DNA of 7,638 nt, from contig JAZLBG010000087.1 of assembly GCA_045613585.1 (NCBI GenBank), forward strand, positions 1 to 7,638. Direction: 5' to 3'. This document shows, in pieces, positions 6,769 to 7,638 of the stretch (within the stretch, counting starts at the first letter, position 1; every line of letters starts with the position of its first letter). Below the pieces are notes generated by a model. The model made no database searches. It saw only the letters and a list, made by a program, of their open reading frames with translations, and was not told the DNA's origin. The stretch is from Fimenecus sp045613585. GTDB taxonomy: Bacteria > Bacillota > Clostridia > Oscillospirales > Acutalibacteraceae. The position numbers were made by a program, and so were the translations under genes.

Positions 6769-7263
6769 CTAATCTTCAAGCAACGTGAGTAGCGCTGCCA
6801 TTCGTGGGTCAACATCTTTTTTGCAATCACAAGGACCAAAATTGAGATTTTTACCACATTTTGAGCAAAGACCCTTCCATTCTTCATCACACAAAAATCT
6901 TAATGGTAATGAAAAAATAATATCTTCACTTATAAGTGTAGCCAAGTCAAGTGAACCATTTTCAACTACAATGTAGTCATCATTATCGTCATTTTCAAGG
7001 CTTTTTGCAAGTAAATGTTCAACATCAACTGTAAAATCTTTTTTAAAACTCTCAGCACAACGACTGCAAACCACGGTTGCTGAAAACTTCACACTTGCTG
7101 ATAACGACACAATACCCGTGTTATTCTCGATTTTACCACTAACCGCAATACCCGGTGCGTCAAGTGAAATATCATCAGAAAGGGAGTATTCAGGTTCAAA
7201 AATAAAGTCGAAGTCTTTTTTTGAGCCTTCAATATTAAAAATTTGTTCAAGTTGAATATTCAT
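6769..7263 (-). CDS. yceD: YceD family (DUF177) protein
   Basis: A 164-residue cytoplasmic protein of the YceD/DUF177 family, which is linked to 23S rRNA and large-subunit biogenesis and is usually encoded just before rpmF. The family cysteine pattern is visible: CSRC (66-69), then C125, GLCSKCGKNLN (131-141), C145 and C147, followed by the C-terminal signature DPRMAALLTLLE (152-163). The cysteines look suited to binding a metal, though this is not shown by sequence alone. I chose the ATG at 7263, with GAGG (7272-7275) 8 bases upstream. The open frame extends to a TTG at 7323, but those 20 extra codons run through the promoter and lack an SD. It is the first gene of the yceD-rpmF operon. Confidence 0.95.
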   Translation of the reverse strand: MNIQLEQIFNIEGSKKDFDFIFEPEYSLSDDISLDAPGIAVSGKIENNTGIVSLSASVKFSATVVCSRCAESFKKDFTVDVEHLLAKSLENDDNDDYIVVENGSLDLATLISEDIIFSLPLRFLCDEEWKGLCSKCGKNLNFGPCDCKKDVDPRMAALLTLLED

Positions 7264-7291
7264 AAAACATTCCTCACCACATGCGTAGAAT

Positions 7292-7320
7292 ATTATATAT
7301 ATTAATTTCGTTTTTGTCAA
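7292..7320 (-). promoter_or_regulatory. Consensus SigA promoter of yceD-rpmF
   Basis: On the minus strand a perfect -35 TTGACA (7320 to 7315) and a perfect -10 TATAAT (7297 to 7292) are separated by exactly 17 bases. AT-rich sequence upstream (about 7330-7357) could act as an UP element. Transcription should start near 7285, about 22 bases before the yceD ATG. Such a strong promoter fits high ribosomal protein output. Confidence 0.9.
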
Positions 7321-7326
7321 CAAAAA
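7311..7326. promoter_or_regulatory. Palindrome over the yceD -35 box, possible operator
   Basis: TTTTTGTTGACAAAAA (minus strand, 7326 to 7311) has perfect 7-bp arms around a TG centre and covers the whole -35 hexamer. A repressor binding here would block the promoter. I do not recognise the site as a known operator, and the T/A-rich arms make chance symmetry possible. Confidence 0.4.
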
Positions 7327-7361
7327 ACGTGAATATTTTTTATATATTTTTACATGAATTT

Positions 7362-7390
7362 GGCGGGGTCAATGCCCCGCCCCTCTTTTT
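7362..7390. repeat. GC-rich intergenic hairpin, terminator-like on the plus strand
   Basis: GGCGGGG (7362-7368) and CCCCGCC (7375-7381) form a 7-bp perfect stem with loop TCAATG. The plus strand continues CCTCTTTTT, like a terminator, but no plus-strand gene precedes it. On the minus strand it lies just after the stop of the edge gene (7399) and is followed by an AT-rich but not U-run sequence, so it may still help end that transcript. It resembles the hairpin at 2028-2049. Confidence 0.6.
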
Positions 7391-7398
7391 ATTGATTA

Positions 7399-7638
7399 TT
7401 AGTTGATTTTTTCGCAATATTCAAACATTGACTCAGGAAGAGTTTCAATATCTGAAGAAATTGTGAATGTGAACTTTGTATCAGAAATCTTTGAAAGAGC
7501 ATCAACTTTCTGAAGGAATGCTGCAAGAGCTTCACCTGTTCTGTCAGTATCTTCTGCAATTCTATATGTTGCATCAACAAAGATATCAGTAATATCGTGG
7601 TCACCTGCACAAATACCGCTTAAGAAGCCATAAAATGC
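7399..7638 (-). CDS. C-terminal fragment of an unrecognised protein, cut by the window edge
   Basis: An open frame enters from the right edge and gives 79 C-terminal residues, ending ESMFEYCEKIN before a double stop (TAATAA). The composition looks like a soluble, acidic alpha/beta protein, for example GICAGDHDITDIFVDATYR and the last strand KFTFTISSDIE, with no membrane segment. I do not recognise the family; in Clostridia acetate kinase often precedes yceD, but this is not its C-terminus. The start is outside the window. It is separated from yceD by a hairpin and a strong promoter, so it is probably not in the same operon. This reading frame is favoured over an overlapping minus-strand frame (7389-7610) because its composition is protein-like and it stays open to the window edge. 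Confidence 0.8.
   Translation of the reverse strand, partial: AFYGFLSGICAGDHDITDIFVDATYRIAEDTDRTGEALAAFLQKVDALSKISDTKFTFTISSDIETLPESMFEYCEKIN

Noticed and set aside
7264..7323. Longer yceD starting at TTG 7323
   Set aside because: The extension covers the consensus promoter and predicted transcription start, has no SD, and the family N-terminus fits the ATG at 7263.
7389..7610. Minus-strand open frame of 73 codons at the right edge
   Set aside because: Its composition (runs of Leu, Gln, Ser, Ile) is that of a shifted frame; the frame ending at 7399 is open to the window edge and protein-like.
1..7638. CRISPR array, prophage, insertion sequence or replication origin
   Set aside because: No regularly spaced repeats, integrase, transposase or DnaA-box cluster was seen on either strand.

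Overview
This window looks like chromosome from a low-GC, Gram-positive anaerobe of class Clostridia, probably a gut-type member near Ruminococcaceae/Oscillospiraceae. The evidence is the AT-rich coding sequence, strong Shine-Dalgarno (SD) sites, SigA-type promoters, the yceD-rpmF and DUF512-der gene pairs, and a structured GC-rich intergenic repeat of a kind I associate with gut Clostridia. The placement is an inference from style and synteny, not from a marker gene.

Layout from left to right. Positions 1-121 hold a GC-rich repeat full of inverted repeats and no gene. A terminator at 159-189 ends a minus-strand gene (197-1951) for a three-pass membrane protein with a large extracytoplasmic part and no recognised function. 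After an intergenic hairpin (2028-2049) comes a tightly coupled minus-strand pair: a small XRE-type regulator (2693-2917) followed by endonuclease III, nth (2063-2689). A divergent intergenic region (2918-3176) with promoters in both directions leads to the only plus-strand gene, a flavin reductase-like FMN protein (3177-3683). That gene converges on der, and a bidirectional terminator (3698-3727) lies between them.

The right half is housekeeping and entirely on the minus strand. yceD (6769-7263) and rpmF (6542-6730) form an operon driven by an exact-consensus promoter (7292-7320) and closed by a long hairpin (6491-6522). Next come a DUF512 PDZ/radical-SAM-like protein (5138-6451) and the ribosome-assembly GTPase der (3807-5138), which overlap by one base. 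At the right edge is the C-terminal end of an unrecognised gene (7399 to beyond 7638).

The right-hand genes share a ribosome theme: YceD is linked to 23S rRNA, bL32 is a 50S protein and Der acts in 50S maturation. I see no CRISPR array, prophage, transposase, defence island or toxin-antitoxin pair, and no clear new biological system. The points most worth checking are the multi-hairpin repeat at the left edge, the unknown membrane protein, a palindrome across the yceD -35 box, and the near-identical terminators after two unrelated genes.
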